From: Amycolatopsis mediterranei
Lineage (GTDB): Bacteria; Actinomycetota; Actinomycetes; Mycobacteriales; Pseudonocardiaceae
Reading direction: 5' to 3'
Assembly (NCBI RefSeq): GCF_026017845.1
Contig: NZ_CP100416.1
Coordinates: 6,742,326-6,806,325 of the forward strand
Length of the DNA: 64,000 nucleotides
Part shown: positions 1-8,482 of the stretch, piece after piece
Layout of the letters: the number at the start of each line of letters is the position of its first letter
How positions within the stretch are numbered: position 1 is the stretch's first letter
Made by a program: the position numbers and the translations under genes
The notes under the pieces: generated by a model
Seen by the model: the letters and a program-made list of their open reading frames with translations, nothing else
Told to the model about the DNA's origin: nothing
Databases searched by the model: none

Positions 1-77
1 AGGAGGCATGAGGACATCCTTCCAGCAGAACCCCTGGTCCTGCTAACTCGGTGTCCACTACCCGGGGTGAACCTCAG
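1..77 (-). mobile_element. End of an IS3-like insertion sequence (runs off the left edge)
   Basis: Read on the minus strand, the sequence from about 77 down to 10 looks like the end and leader of an IS3-family element: a GGTTCACCCCGGG..GTGGACACC terminal stretch, a GGAAGG ribosome-binding site and an ATG at 9-7 opening a frame (Met-Pro-Pro) that leaves the window. This resembles the orfA leader of actinobacterial IS3-type elements from memory; the transposase itself is not visible. The element abuts the 3' end of the ATPase pseudogene, whose last readable codon is at about 77, which suggests that the insertion truncated it. The family assignment is uncertain. Confidence 0.45.
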
Positions 78-2215
78 TTCGCCAACGCGACTGTCGCCTG
101 TGGCGGAGCGGAAGGCAGCGTGTCGAGAAGCCATCCAGCGTCCTCGCTGGTGAGCAGCCCCAGGGTCAACACCGCGTACCAGGTTTTCTCCCCGACGGCT
201 GCTGCGTCGACGGCTAGAGCCCGGCGGCGTTCGGGAGCACCATCAGCCCAAGGAATCTGCTTGATTCGAGCCGATGGGCGATGCCACAGACCGGACCGGA
301 CCAAGCCGACAAGCAACCGGGCCAGCCCCGCGCGAACGGCTTCGTCGCCAACCTGCGGCTAGGCCCGCTTGATCACGCCGGCATAGAGGTCTTCGAATTG
401 GTCGTCATCGCGGACATCGCTTCGCCAAGCGTGGTCGGCCAGCCAGGCGACAAAGTCGGCGAGGTCGTTCTCGGGAACGCGGCTGGGCAACTCTCGCAAC
501 GACTGGAGATAGCCGCCGAACAGCATCGATCGGTGCGGTCTAAGCGCCTGGGTGAGCTCGACGGTGCTTAACAGCCGAGGATAAAGAGCATCGATCACCG
601 CGGCACGGACTTCGTTGTCCGCGTCAGGGTCGGTGTCGGTCGGCTCGGCGAGCAGTTGGCGCAGCGACAGCTGGAGATCGTCCTCGCCGAGGTCGGCGAC
701 GGCGGCGACTGCAGCTCGGCGTACGTAGCCGAACCACGCCGGCTCCAAAGCGGCACGGGCCAGCGCGGGCGCGAGGGTACGGCAGCCGCCCGCCGCGGCC
801 AGCCGGGCGATCCACCAGAGCTGCGGCGCGTTCGCCGGACCCCTCCCGAGGTATTCGGCCAGCTGCTCGGTCAGCCCCGCGTGGAGCAGTCCTGTCCGGT
901 CGAGTCGCCAATCAGGCTCCGCGTCGTCCCGGGCTGCAGCTTCGAGCAAGCCCTTCACGAGAGCCGCTCGTGCTTCGTCAGATGGCAGCTCGACCACCGC
1001 AGCGGCAGAAGCGAACATCGCGGCGTTGTCGATGAACAACTGCGCGACCAGATCTGGGGCTAGAGCGGCCAACCAGGATGCGACGCCGATCCGCGGGGTT
1101 GGCAACAAGCCGTTGACGTGCACGCCGAGCAGAACCGGAATCTGCCCAGCGCGGATTCCTCGCTGGACCAGGTAGGCGGCAGCAAGATACTCGAGGTAAC
1201 GCTGGTGCCGGAACATCACCGAACCCGCCGGCCCGGAATCGAACAACGCTGTGTCGAGCACTGCTCCGTAGTCGAGGGGCTCGATGGTCCGTGCAGGCTG
1301 ATCCGGCTCCGCGTCCGACGGGAGATCACTGACCGGAAGCGTTGCGCGATCCCCCACCGCCCTGACGGTGAGTGCCTGGTTGCCGGCGAACATCGTAAAG
1401 GCGCCGAGCCGCTGGGCCACCCGCATTGACCGGTCCAGCGGCAGCCGTGGCTGCCGACGCTCGTCGGTCTCGCGAAGCAGGTACTCGATCTCGAATTTCA
1501 TCGCGTCCGCCGCGCTGCGTGGTAGCACACCCTGTGCATTCCAGTACCGCGCGACAGCGACGAGTTGGCCCACGCACCCGGATAGTCTGCCGAGCTTGGC
1601 CCCGACCAGTGCCTTCATGAACGCCGCGGAGTCGACCTCCGACACACCGATCGCGTGCTCAACCGCCTTGGATGCAGTGTCGCGGTCAAGCGGGGCCAGC
1701 TTCCACACGGTGAACGCAGTCATCTGCTGAAACAGCGCCCGGCCGAGTACCGCGTCCCACGCGGCCGCGCGGCACGCGAGCCGCGAGCGCATCCCGCGAC
1801 GTGCGGGCGCAGTCAAGTACCGCTCAAGCCACGGGAACAGGCGCGCTTCGACGGACGCCGCCTGATCGAGGCCGTCCAGGTAAACCGCGGATTCGTGGAA
1901 GCACGCGTCGTCCAGTTCCCGCTCAAGCCCGTCGATCGTGAGCGCGGAGGTGTCGATCCGCCGGGCGTCCGGCTCTGCATTGGCGAGTTCGGTGAAAGTA
2001 ACGGTCTTGCCGGCGCCACCAGCAGCAAGCAACGCAAAACTCACCACCTCGGTCGGCAGTTCGGCCACCGGGACCGGCGACACCGCCTCTCCCGATCGCC
2101 ACCGGGCGTCCGACGTCGCCAGGAGGAAGCCGTCGTCATCGAGGAGAACCGGCTTCTCCACCGGCACAGCAAACCGGCTCAGACCGTTGAAAACCATGAC
2201 ATCGCCGTCCGACAC
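74..2215 (-). pseudogene. STAND/NACHT-like P-loop ATPase, broken by an amber codon and an IS
   Basis: The uninterrupted frame runs from 2215 to 359 (618 aa). Residues 64-72 are a Walker A loop (AAGGAGKTV, Lys70) and residues 111-119 a Walker B strand with a following acidic residue (VYLDGLDQA). The rest is helical, with HEAT-like leucine/alanine-rich repeats toward the C-terminus. After the TAG at 361-359 the same frame stays open to 74 and continues the same kind of helix (95 more codons), so the TAG is best read as a nonsense mutation. The frame then meets the IS-like end at about 77. STAND ATPases of this build act in antiviral or self-recognition signalling; no effector domain is visible here. 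The start is GTG with no good Shine-Dalgarno; an internal ATG lies at codon 7. Confidence 0.65.
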
Positions 2216-2660
2216 AGATCATCACTATAGGTAGACTTGTGTGACGTCCTGTGTCCGGGTTCTGCGAGGCACGGCATCGTCACTCCATCAACCTCCCGCC
2301 CACACTCCGCGAACGGCTGGCCAGCACCCCATGACAGCGTTTCCGGTACCCACAGGTGAGCACCGGATTTCGTGGCGTCCTGTTTTTGTCCACTAAGCCA
2401 GATTCGTCCACTCGGTGGGCTCTTTCACCGAGAGTGAAGCCTGGTCGATCGACACGCGCAGTTGACGTCGCGCCCAACCTCGTCGGCTGCACCGTTACGC
2501 GCAGCAGAAGATCCTTCCGAATCCGACGCGAGCTTGTAACCTTATGACGAAGTTCCTCTAAAACCGAAATTCGCAGGAGGGAAGTTGCAACACGGGGTCG
2601 CGAGATGGCGATATAGGACCACGCAAGCAGACGGGAGTCAACACAGCTGAGGAGCTCGAG
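2216..2660. other. Intergenic region with one perfect inverted repeat
   Basis: No convincing gene is seen between the ATPase pseudogene and the small membrane gene at 2661. A perfect inverted repeat, CTCGGTG-8 nt-CACCGAG, lies at 2411-2432 and could be an operator or a transcript hairpin; it has no T-run. The short open frames here lack ribosome-binding sites and similarity that I recognise. Confidence 0.35.
2224..2229 (-). promoter_or_regulatory. Candidate -10 box for a leaderless ATPase transcript
   Basis: Minus-strand TATAGT lies 8 nt before the GTG at 2215, and no ribosome-binding site precedes that codon. This spacing fits a leaderless mRNA, which is common in actinobacteria. No clear -35 was found, so this is only a candidate. 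Confidence 0.3.
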
Positions 2661-3080
2661 ATGGAGGAAATGCCGGCGTGGAAGGTGAAACTGGTCCGCG
2701 TCGTGGTCTGGGTGCTCTTCGGAGTCATCTTCGGCCTCCTGCCGGTGATCATCGCAGCGTTCAGGGACTCGGTATCACCCGAAGGGCTCAACCTCGACAA
2801 GATGCTGGGAAGTGGTGAACTTCTGATCGTCGGAGCGGTCATCGCCGCAGGCGCAACGGGAGAACTCTTTGCCTCCAGCCGAGGGAGGTCCACCGACGGG
2901 ATAGTAGCCAACCTAATGTGGATATTTGCCGGGTTTGCCGTCATTGCCGCCTTCGCAGCTGACACGATTTTGTATCTCATCGCTGTCGGACCATCACACT
3001 CAGCTATGACCAGCTTGTCTTTGATCTTCTTTTCGGCGACAGTAGTGGGGACCACCATCGCGGTAGGAACGGCGGCATGA
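2661..3080 (+). CDS. Small multi-pass membrane protein of unknown function
   Basis: 139 aa with about four hydrophobic segments (near residues 9-33, 50-67, 82-107 and 115-137), so most of the protein is in the membrane. The ATG is preceded by a good ribosome-binding site (GAGGAG, 7 nt spacing). The stop is one base before the next ATG (3082), so the two genes should be translated as a pair. I do not recognise the family. The position in an island rich in conflict-system remnants, and coupling to an EACC1-like partner, suggest that it could be the membrane part of such a cassette; that is inference. Confidence 0.65.
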   Translation: MEEMPAWKVKLVRVVVWVLFGVIFGLLPVIIAAFRDSVSPEGLNLDKMLGSGELLIVGAVIAAGATGELFASSRGRSTDGIVANLMWIFAGFAVIAAFAADTILYLIAVGPSHSAMTSLSLIFFSATVVGTTIAVGTAA

Positions 3081-3081
3081 G

Positions 3082-3342
3082 ATGAACGCATTGGTGTGGG
3101 CCGTCGTGGCCATGTCAGTCAGCGCCCTGACCGCTCTGGGGTCTCTAGCCATGGCGGTCGTGGCTAGGTTGCGTCCTCGTAAGCAGCCAACGCGTGTCCA
3201 AATTCGGACACCGAGCACCCAGGTCGCAGTCGAGCTCGACCCCGGCGCGTCTGACCAACAGGCGAAGGAGGTATTCGTCCAGGCGCTCGGACAGACACGT
3301 CAAGGCATCACAGCGTCTTCGCCGAGGGCTTCCAACTGCTGA
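3082..3342 (+). CDS. Single-TM small protein resembling the C-terminal half of EACC1
   Basis: 86 aa. Residues 4-28 form one transmembrane helix, followed by a basic stop-transfer (RLRPRKQP) and a short cytosolic beta-beta-alpha unit (VQIRTP..VAVELDP..DQQAKEVFVQAL). TM, basic linker, strand pair and helix is the layout I know from the C-terminal part of Effector-Associated Constant Component 1 proteins of actinobacterial conflict systems. The N-terminal domain of that family is missing here. It starts one base after the upstream stop, so it depends on the preceding gene for translation. The family link is from memory and tentative. Confidence 0.55.
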   Translation: MNALVWAVVAMSVSALTALGSLAMAVVARLRPRKQPTRVQIRTPSTQVAVELDPGASDQQAKEVFVQALGQTRQGITASSPRASNC

Positions 3343-4109
3343 ACTCGTGAGCAGTGCACATCAGCTCAATCTCACCCACATGAGTGAGTTTCGCCTGACG
3401 AGAGAAGCGGTGACCGTCCCCGCGCTCCTGCTGGTGCTCGCGGCGAACGGGCCCGAACCTTCGCGCGCGCACCCACAGCTGAGTTCTCACCGACCGCGCC
3501 GTCACCTCATCCGTCGCCGCGCGTTGCAGCGGGATCAGGCGGACGACGTTGTCGTGCGCCTCAAGCTGCAAGCCACATTGCTGCCGCCACCCGCCTACGA
3601 GGCTTTGCTGACTACTACCGCGGACCAGCAAAACCGGGACCAGCACTGGGCCGTGACCGACTGGGATGGCAAAAGCATGGCCCACGCCGCCCACCACAAC
3701 GACAGCACGACCAAGGGCTTCTCCTAGAGTCGTGCCGGCGCAGAGACCATCTTGGCGGGGCTATGATCGTCGCCAGCGCGATGGTCGTGCGGCGCTCATA
3801 CCGGCCCAGCACCGGTTCGGCCAGGCGTGTCCGCCACGAACGCATTGACCGCCCGAGAACAGCTGGCTCGTTCAGTAGTCATTAGGGCCCCGTCCGCGCC
3901 GTCTTCGTCGCTGGCCTTCGGAGGCCCGGGAGCAGATGTCGGAGGCAGGCCGCGCCGCGCGCATCACCGGCGTGGTGTGTCGCCGGCCGCGAAGACGACA
4001 GTTCCACGGCATAGTCGCGGGCAAGGCGAGCAGCCGCGTCCTGACCGACGAGCGGTGCACCGCTGCGGGCCCGCACTGACCACCTGGGAGATCATCCATA
4101 GGGCGCGCT
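3343..4109. other. Degenerate region without a recognisable intact gene
   Basis: Several frames are open on both strands, but none has a ribosome-binding site with codon use like the neighbours, and no motif was recognised. It is probably decayed island DNA between the small membrane cassette and the MFS remnant. Confidence 0.4.
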
Positions 4110-4400
4110 GATGTACGGGATCGGGCTGACTTCGGTTTCCAGCATGCTGGACGAATCGTGTCGGCCAAGGTGCCGGAGCGGGACACGGCCCGGCTCCGGG
4201 GGCGATCAACACCGTCCTGCAGATCGGCGTCGCGGCCGGTTTCGCGATCTCCGGAACCCTGCTGGTCCCGTCAGTCGCGGCCGGCGAGCCTTCACCTCGG
4301 CGACCACCACGACCCTAGCGGCGGAGGCGGCCATTTTCGTCGCCGCGGCGGTCGCGCCCCTGGTGATTCCGCCGGGGAATGCACGTCGAGCAGTGAGCCA
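4110..4400 (+). pseudogene. MFS transporter, C-terminal remnant with frameshifts
   Basis: Two frames hold pieces of the last part of a DHA2-type drug transporter. Around 4195-4290 one frame reads AINTVLQIGVAAGFAISGTL, the typical helix of such exporters; around 4290-4375 another frame continues with FTSATTTTLAAEAAIFVAAAV. Neither has an upstream start or enough length to function. It is a transferred or deleted relic. Confidence 0.45.
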
Positions 4401-4417
4401 ATCCCAGCCGGTCGCGA

Positions 4418-4678
4418 TCACGCGCCGCCATCGCCGTGTCGACGGCGAAACGCACTCAGCAGCACCGTTCCCCCGCCGACACCGCCGACAAGCGTCGGAC
4501 CTAGCAACCCGATCGCCGCCAAGCCGATCGAAGCGACAACTACCAAGAGCAGAAGCATCCGCACGAACGACTCGCGGTCGTCGGCGAAGGCCAGCTCGAC
4601 AAGCCGAGCCAGCTGCCTCCAGCCGGCCGAATCCACCGCTCGACCGCTCTGCGACCGGTCCACACGTGGTCTGTCCAT
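4418..4678 (-). CDS. Small single-TM protein divergent from the Xre/EAD gene
   Basis: 86 aa: a charged N-terminal half (residues 1-40) and a strong hydrophobic segment (about 41-73) ending in RRRH. I chose the ATG at 4678 because GGGAG lies 5 nt upstream; a GTG at 4693 in the same frame lacks such a site. It lies head-to-head with the regulator at 4922, with about 240 bp between. The function is unknown; a membrane partner of the neighbouring HTH/adaptor protein is possible. Confidence 0.5.
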   Translation of the reverse strand: MDRPRVDRSQSGRAVDSAGWRQLARLVELAFADDRESFVRMLLLLVVVASIGLAAIGLLGPTLVGGVGGGTVLLSAFRRRHGDGGA

Positions 4679-4859
4679 TTCCGCTCCCAACACGACTCAC
4701 CGAGGGCTTCCGCTACCGATGGAATCCACTATCTCAGCAGGTCAACGGCGGTTTTACCCTCGATGACATCTCGTTACGCTCATCTGAGGCGGCTCAGAAA
4801 CGGTGTGATCCCAGGCCGAAACCAGGGTGTGCGAGCCTATCGGTCCCCGCTCGCGCGCA

Positions 4860-4893
4860 TTGGTCATCGGTAACTCGGTTTATGATGAGTTAC
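4860..4893 (+). promoter_or_regulatory. Promoter with inverted-repeat operator before the Xre/EAD gene
   Basis: TTGGTC (4860-4865) and TATGAT (4881-4886) form a plausible sigma-70-type promoter with a slightly short 15-bp spacer. A perfect inverted repeat, GTAACTC-10 nt-GAGTTAC (4870-4893), brackets the -10 box, so a bound dimer would block RNA polymerase. The adjacent gene has an N-terminal HTH, so autoregulation is the simplest idea. Confidence 0.5.
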
Positions 4894-4921
4894 GTTGCGT
4901 GATGCCGCGAGAGGAGACGCC

Positions 4922-5962
4922 ATGGGGCGCGCTTGGCACCAGCCGGACCTGCCTCCCGGCCCGGTCCGAGCGCTGAAGACCGCGTTGCACCGGCTGCATG
5001 CGAAAGCCGGGTATCCCAGCGTCATGCAGGTCGCCCGCTGGATCGCCCGGAATTGGACAGAGGAAGACAGCAGCCGCCCGTTCTCGACAACCACGTGCCA
5101 CAAGGCGCTGATCACCGGCGAACTGCCGAACCGGAACGTGATGCTCTGGGTCGTCGATGCGTTCATCGGGCTAGGGCGCATTGGCGACGAGGAAGCAATC
5201 CTCGATTCGTTTGAGCGGCTGTGGCAGGACGCTCACGACGACCGGGTTCACCCGCGTTCGGCTACCGAAGGCCCTGGCGCCCCGACAATGCCGCGGTCCG
5301 ATACCGGAACACAACCTGATCCGAACGGGGATCTCTCGCTAGCCAGTGGCCAGGAATTCCACCACCACCTCGGCGAATTCGTCGACCACCTGACTCAGTT
5401 CGCAGTCCTCCGCGAAGCCGACGGGCGACGTCTCACCATCCAGATCCTCAACGACGATCCGGATTGCAGCGTCGCTGTCGCCGAGCATTCGACAGCGCGG
5501 CCGCACCTCTTCGCCCTCGTCCTGGCCTGTCACAAGCAGCCGGGCGCTCTCATCCGGCTGTTGGACGTGATCGACATGCTGACGGGGTCGGACGGCCCGC
5601 CGACCGATCAAGCCAGGGCCATGCTCAAGGTGCCGGCCTCGCCAGGTCCGATATCGCAAGCCGACGACCTGGGCGAAGTCGTCGACGCACTGGAAAGAGT
5701 GCCCGAGCTCCGCGAACTCGCCGGGCGCAACCTCGCCATCGAGATGCTCACGGAATCTCTGGGGATCGACCTCGGCGTCGAAGAGATACCGATAACCCGA
5801 CCGCACATCGCCGCCATCGCGAAAGCGTGCATCGTGCACCACCCCGGCACGTTGGTGAAGTTCGCCGAAGCCGTATCTGTCATATCGCCGAACTCCAAAT
5901 CGACCGTTTTCGCCCTCGAGAAGGTCAAGAACTACACGCGCATGCGGGCCGGCGCCGGTTAG
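4922..5962 (+). CDS. HTH protein with two effector-associated (EAD2-like) repeats
   Basis: 346 aa from the ATG at 4922, which has a GAGGAG site 6 nt upstream; an in-frame start at 4895 does not. Residues about 13-95 look like the HTH domain of actinobacterial Xre-type regulators. After a polar linker, two homologous blocks follow (about 150-222 and 250-325). Both begin LGE-VD-L, share LRE--GR-L, an RPH-A--AC motif and PG-L, and end in a Val/Ile-rich helix. This pattern matches effector-associated domains (EAD2-type adaptor modules) of NTP-dependent conflict systems. Such proteins recruit effectors through EAD-EAD contacts. The tandem repeat is directly visible; the EAD assignment is from memory. 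Confidence 0.65.
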   Translation: MGRAWHQPDLPPGPVRALKTALHRLHAKAGYPSVMQVARWIARNWTEEDSSRPFSTTTCHKALITGELPNRNVMLWVVDAFIGLGRIGDEEAILDSFERLWQDAHDDRVHPRSATEGPGAPTMPRSDTGTQPDPNGDLSLASGQEFHHHLGEFVDHLTQFAVLREADGRRLTIQILNDDPDCSVAVAEHSTARPHLFALVLACHKQPGALIRLLDVIDMLTGSDGPPTDQARAMLKVPASPGPISQADDLGEVVDALERVPELRELAGRNLAIEMLTESLGIDLGVEEIPITRPHIAAIAKACIVHHPGTLVKFAEAVSVISPNSKSTVFALEKVKNYTRMRAGAG

Positions 5963-6072
5963 CACACCCGAGACTCCGGAAACCTCGGCCAGGAACGGCA
6001 AACCACGTCCGCCAACTCGTCGGAGACCTCCTCGGCGAGGTCCTGCGGGGTTCCGAAAGTCGGTTACTGGCG

Positions 6073-7199
6073 CTGACCAGGGACTTTACACGGCTCGTTC
6101 GTACTCGTTGATCAGACCTCCGAGCAGCCGCTGCCGCTTGATCCGCTGAAAGTTGAGGTCTGCCGCAGGATGGGTCGGCCGGGGTGGACGAAGCTCGCGG
6201 GAACGGTCGGGCCGGCGCCCGTTGTAGTGCCGGACGTACTCGGCGAGCACGGCCCGCAGATGCCTCTCGTTCAGAATCAACATACGGTCCGTGAGTTCGG
6301 TTCTGGTTGTCAGCACGAACCGCTCGGCATAGCAGTTCGCCTGAGGAGAACGTGGCGGAATCCTGATCGCCTCGATGCCCACATCAGCCAAGACGGCATC
6401 GAAGGAGGCCGCGAACTGACCGGCTCGGTCACGAATGAGGAATCTGAGCCCGTCGAGTCGATCCCCGAGATCCAGCACGAGGTTCCTGATCTGCTGGGTG
6501 GTCCATCTGCCGTCCGGATTCGTTGTCGTGCCCAGGACGTGGACATAGCGGCTGCCAACTTCCAGCACAAAGAACACGTAGATCCGCTTGAGAGTGAGCA
6601 CGCAATCGACGTGGAAGAAGTCGCAGGCCAGCATCGTCGAGGCCTGCGCGCGCAGAAATTGCCGCCAGGTCGTGTCGGTGTGCCGGGTCGGCGCGGGAGG
6701 TACGCGTGCCCGCTTCAGAATTCGCCGGATCGTCGAGGCCCGACCTGGTGTCCGAGCTTGAGCAGCTCACCCTGAATCTTCTTGTAGCCCCAACGGTGGT
6801 TCTCCCTAACCATCCGTTCGATCAGCCCGGCGATCGCCTCGTCGACAGCCGGCCGGCCGGCTCGGTGTGGATAGGTCCACTTCGCTGATACCAGCCGACG
6901 ATGCCACCGCAAGATCGTGCCCGGAGTAACCAGCCGGCGTGCTCGCAGCACCTTGGGCAGCAGCCGAGCCAGCCCGGCGACCACAGCCCGATCAGCCCAA
7001 TCGAGACGGGGTTTCGGGTTGCCTCTCCGCAATACGGCAACCTCGTGGCGTAGCACCAGCAACTCGATGTCCTTGGACGCTGATGAACGCCCGAGCAACA
7101 CCACCAGGCCCACCATCTGCAGGAAGATCAAGTAGAGCAGACGCAACGACATGGCTGACCATCATGCCTTACCCGCCGAACGCTATTGCCGCAGGTCAG
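6073..7199 (-). mobile_element. Insertion sequence with DDE integrase-type transposase
   Basis: The element carries the frameshifted transposase described separately. Candidate ends are CTGACC at 6073-6078 and its inverse GGTCAG at 7194-7199. The right end is supported independently: the phage terminase frame coming from the right loses its sense exactly there. The left end is less certain, and no clear target duplication was found. Confidence 0.5.
6086..7152 (-). pseudogene. DDE transposase (integrase core), one frameshift
   Basis: The N-terminal part (7152 to about 6745) has a leader helix, an HTH-like region and the sequence ending LLKLGHQVG. The C-terminal part (about 6744 to 6086) is in another frame and holds the rve domain: ACDFFHVDC (first Asp), RDRAGQF (second Asp) and the NCYAERFV segment (Glu). 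The frames join at GTCGGGCC near 6745, where one G appears to be missing; otherwise the protein would be about 350 aa. A single indel could also be a sequencing error, and then the element would be intact. Confidence 0.75.
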
Positions 7200-7590
7200 A
7201 GTACATGAGCGAACTTCTGGAACCCCTCAACCTGCCACGGGTCCGGGCGGAGTGGCTGCCCGGCCCAATTTCCTTGCGTGTGCCGCAGCCGGGCGAACAC
7301 GTCCAGCACGCGGTCCACCCGGGCCGGGTCGAACCTGGCGCCGCGTCGGGCGCCGCCTTCAGGGGTCTTGATCGCGGGAGGGCAGTCCGGCAGCGGGATA
7401 CCCCGGGAGTGCAGGTACCAGCCGACCTCCGGCGAGATGTTCAGCCGGGCGAGCGTCGCGCGGCTCGGCGGACGCTTGGCCTTAGCCGGTGCCTGCGAAC
7501 GGGTTGCCTTCGTCGCCAAGGCCGCCCTCGCCCTCTTCCCGTCTCCGGGTCAGTACGGGCGAGAGCAGCCGAAGCACGCAGCTCTCCTGT
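7196..7590 (-). pseudogene. Phage terminase remnant: tail of small and N-terminus of large subunit
   Basis: From 7519 to 7196 one frame encodes about 107 aa typical of the start of actinophage terminase large subunits (WYLHSRGIPLPDCPP, FDPARVDRV, RHTQGNWAGQPLRPDPWQ). It ends at the IS border near 7199, so the ATPase and nuclease domains are gone. In another frame just upstream, about 26 codons end GDEGNPFAGTG-stop and overlap the large-subunit start, the usual end of a P27-type small subunit. Its 5' part is cut at 7590 by the second IS. This is a prophage relic trapped between two insertion sequences. Confidence 0.65.
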
Positions 7591-8482
7591 AAGGGATGTC
7601 TCGTAACCCCGGTGTCGGGCTGGCGAGGCCGGTAGTTGATCATGTTGGTGTGGTGCAGGTGATCACAGCGTCGCAGCCGGAGTGGATCGCCCCGTTCACC
7701 GGGTTGCAGCCCGGCCAGTTCCGCAAGCTCGTGCGGCTGGTCGCGAACGGGGAAGGGGCGAGATCGCGGACGGCCGCCCGGGCCGGCAGTGGGCGTTGCC
7801 GCTGGCCGACCGGGTGCTGCTGGTCGCGACGTACTGGCGGACGAACCTGACGAGGCGCCAGCTCGGGCCGCTGTTCGGGGTGTCGCATTCCGCCGAGCAC
7901 CGGGTGATCGACACGACCGGGCCGCTGCTGGCGCTGGCGCCGGTCCGCAAACGCCGGGTCGATGCGGTCGCGATCGTGGACGGCACCCTGGTGCCCACGC
8001 GGGATCATCGGCAGGCGACCCCGTCGAAGAACTACCGGTCCTCGACCAACGTGCAGGTCACGATCGATGCCGAGACCCGGCTGGTGATCGCCACCGGCGA
8101 GCCGCAGCCCGGCAGTCGCAATGACTGCACCGTCTACCGCGCCTGCGGCATCGCAGAGGTACTCGCCGGCCGGCCGGTCATGGCCGATGGTGGCTACCAA
8201 GGAAATCCCGAGGTGATCATGCCGTACCGCAAACCCCGCGACGGCAGCGAGCTGCCGGGCTGGAAGGAAGACCTCAAATGCCACCCACCGCAAGGTCCGT
8301 GCCTGCGTCGAGCACGTGCTGGCCCGGATGAAGAACTTCAAGATCCTCCGCGACTACCGTCGCGCGGCGAGCACGCTCGCCGACACGGCCTCCGGCATCG
8401 CGCACCTGCACAACATCCTCCTCACCGACTGACCGCAACACCAGTCCCACCAACCACAACACGAGTTATGAGACATCCCTTA
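7590..8482 (+). mobile_element. IS5/IS427-like insertion sequence with 18-bp inverted repeats
   Basis: Terminal inverted repeats TAAGGGATGTCTCGTAAC (7590-7607) and the inverse of TAAGGGATGTCTCATAAC (8465-8482) match at 17 of 18 positions and bracket a DDE_4-type transposase. The element separates the terminase remnant on the left from the HNH gene on the right. The outer TAA/TTA bases resemble the TNA target duplication known for this IS group. Confidence 0.8.
7653..8432 (+). pseudogene. IS5-type DDE_4 transposase, two frame changes
   Basis: Three frames are needed to follow the protein: an N-terminal part (ASQPEWIAPFTGLQPGQFRK) from a GTG at 7653 to about 7760; a central catalytic part (LADRVLLVATYWR, VDGTLVPTRDH, GSRNDCTVYRA, MADGGYQG) to about 8275; and a C-terminal part (HRKVRACVEHVLARMKN) ending at 8432. 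The first change could be the programmed frameshift known for IS427-type orfA/orfB pairs. The second, just after GWKEDL, is not expected and probably inactivates the enzyme. Confidence 0.75.

Noticed and set aside
3308-3697. 129-aa minus-strand open frame
   Set aside because: No ribosome-binding site, no recognisable motif and opposite to its neighbours; treated as chance.
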